A stretch of DNA of 64,000 bases, taken from Armatimonadota bacterium (GTDB lineage Bacteria; Sysuimicrobiota; Sysuimicrobiia; Sysuimicrobiales; Humicultoraceae). The notes beneath the pieces are model-generated. The model saw only the letters and a program-made list of their open reading frames with translations. It was not told where the DNA came from and did not search any database. The DNA lies in NCBI GenBank assembly GCA_031459855.1, contig JAVKHP010000001.1:2246906-2310905 (forward strand), read 5' to 3'. Shown here piece after piece: positions 63,782 to 64,000 of this stretch. Position numbers and translations under genes: made by a program. Position 1 is the stretch's first letter. Every line of letters begins with the position of its first letter.

Positions 63782-63962
63782 CGGGCAGTGGCCGTCGGCC
63801 TGCCGTCGTCCCAACGGAGCGGCCACCTCATGACAGTCGCCGCCACCACCGGCGCGGCGCACACTGCTGGGTGCACCTGTGGTGTGCCGTGGGTGCACCC
63901 GTGGGGTAGTGAGCGGAGCTAGGCGTCGACTGGACAGCCCCCAGCGATCCGGACGCTACACG
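63782..63962. other. Intergenic region after the cytochrome gene
   Basis: This stretch holds paired palindromic elements (63868-63904) and otherwise GC-rich sequence. No terminator hairpin with a T tract is visible after the cytochrome gene. An ATG at 63963 opens a frame (MRLRAAAARAPA) that runs off the window and could be the next gene's signal peptide. Confidence 0.35.
63868..63904. promoter_or_regulatory. Two 15-base direct repeats with palindromic cores 22 bases apart
   Basis: TGGGTGCACCTGTGG (63868-63882) and TGGGTGCACCCGTGG (63890-63904) differ at one base. Each contains the palindrome GGTGCACC, and the centres are 22 bases apart, about two helical turns, as expected for cooperative binding of a dimeric regulator on one DNA face. 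They lie about 60 bases before a possible start codon at 63963. Confidence 0.4.
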
Positions 63963-64000
63963 ATGCGGCTGAGAGCCGCAGCCGCCAGGGCGCCGGCCAG

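Overview
The window is a very GC-rich bacterial chromosome segment with dense gene packing and frequent ATGA or GTGA stop/start overlaps. Several gene orders are Firmicutes-like: cdaA-ybbR-glmM, glmS behind a self-cleaving ribozyme, tsaE-tsaB-rimI-tsaD-groES-groEL with a CIRCE operator, and one purine operon using the three-part PurS/PurQ/small PurL enzyme. Yet it also encodes an LptD/OstA-type protein, an LpxB-related protein and an MsbA-like exporter, which point to an outer membrane. I infer a high-GC diderm from a Terrabacteria-type lineage (CSP1-3/Sysuimicrobiota or Armatimonadota would fit); the sequence alone does not settle this.

Positions 1-10.9 kb (envelope and toxin-antitoxin). On the minus strand are a family 2 glycosyltransferase, an MsbA-like ABC exporter and an LpxB-related protein, the last preceded by an unusual tandem array of ribosome-site-like repeats. 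Next are an MNT/HEPN pair (minus), an OstA/LptD-like secreted protein and a phosphomannomutase (plus), a Phd/PIN toxin-antitoxin pair and an O-antigen ligase-like membrane protein (minus).

Positions 11-26.7 kb (surface polysaccharide). A polyprenyl-phosphate sugar transferase is followed by GDP-mannose 4,6-dehydratase and GDP-fucose synthase, a minus-strand block (flippase, polymerase/ligase, two glycosyltransferases), two plus-strand glycosyltransferases, a sugar nucleotidyltransferase and a nucleotide-sugar epimerase. The stretch from about 12.5 to 21.5 kb is visibly poorer in GC than its flanks and looks acquired. rplM-rpsI interrupts the cluster, followed by an epimerase with an inserted zinc ribbon and a histidine phosphatase.

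Positions 26.9-43.5 kb (housekeeping). This part holds two pseudopilin genes (minus), a LysM-NlpC/P60 hydrolase, argF, cdaA-ybbR-glmM, a WecG/TagA glycosyltransferase, the glmS ribozyme and glmS, a tiny Trm112-like gene, acpS, the bifunctional NAD(P)HX repair enzyme, pheA, a fused 5-oxoprolinase PxpBC, a D-cysteine desulfhydrase-like enzyme, a LmeA-like secreted protein and a class I amidotransferase-like hydrolase.

Positions 43.5-64 kb. These are nfeD, the t6A genes tsaE-tsaB-rimI-tsaD, CIRCE-groES-groEL with a clear terminator, and purD-A-B-C-S-Q-L-F-M-N-H from a recognisable promoter with PurBox-like repeats, followed by a small cytochrome c. The purine operon makes IMP from PRPP except for the AIR carboxylation step (purE/purK are not in the window) and includes the first step to AMP.

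A recurring oddity is short tandem or direct duplication at gene ends and starts: near the left edge, around 4.1-4.2 kb, 5.6 kb, 7.3 kb, 22.7 kb, 26.7 kb, 47.7 kb and 63.9 kb. Several include the stop codon or a ribosome-site-like sequence. No tRNA, rRNA, CRISPR array or insertion sequence was recognised.
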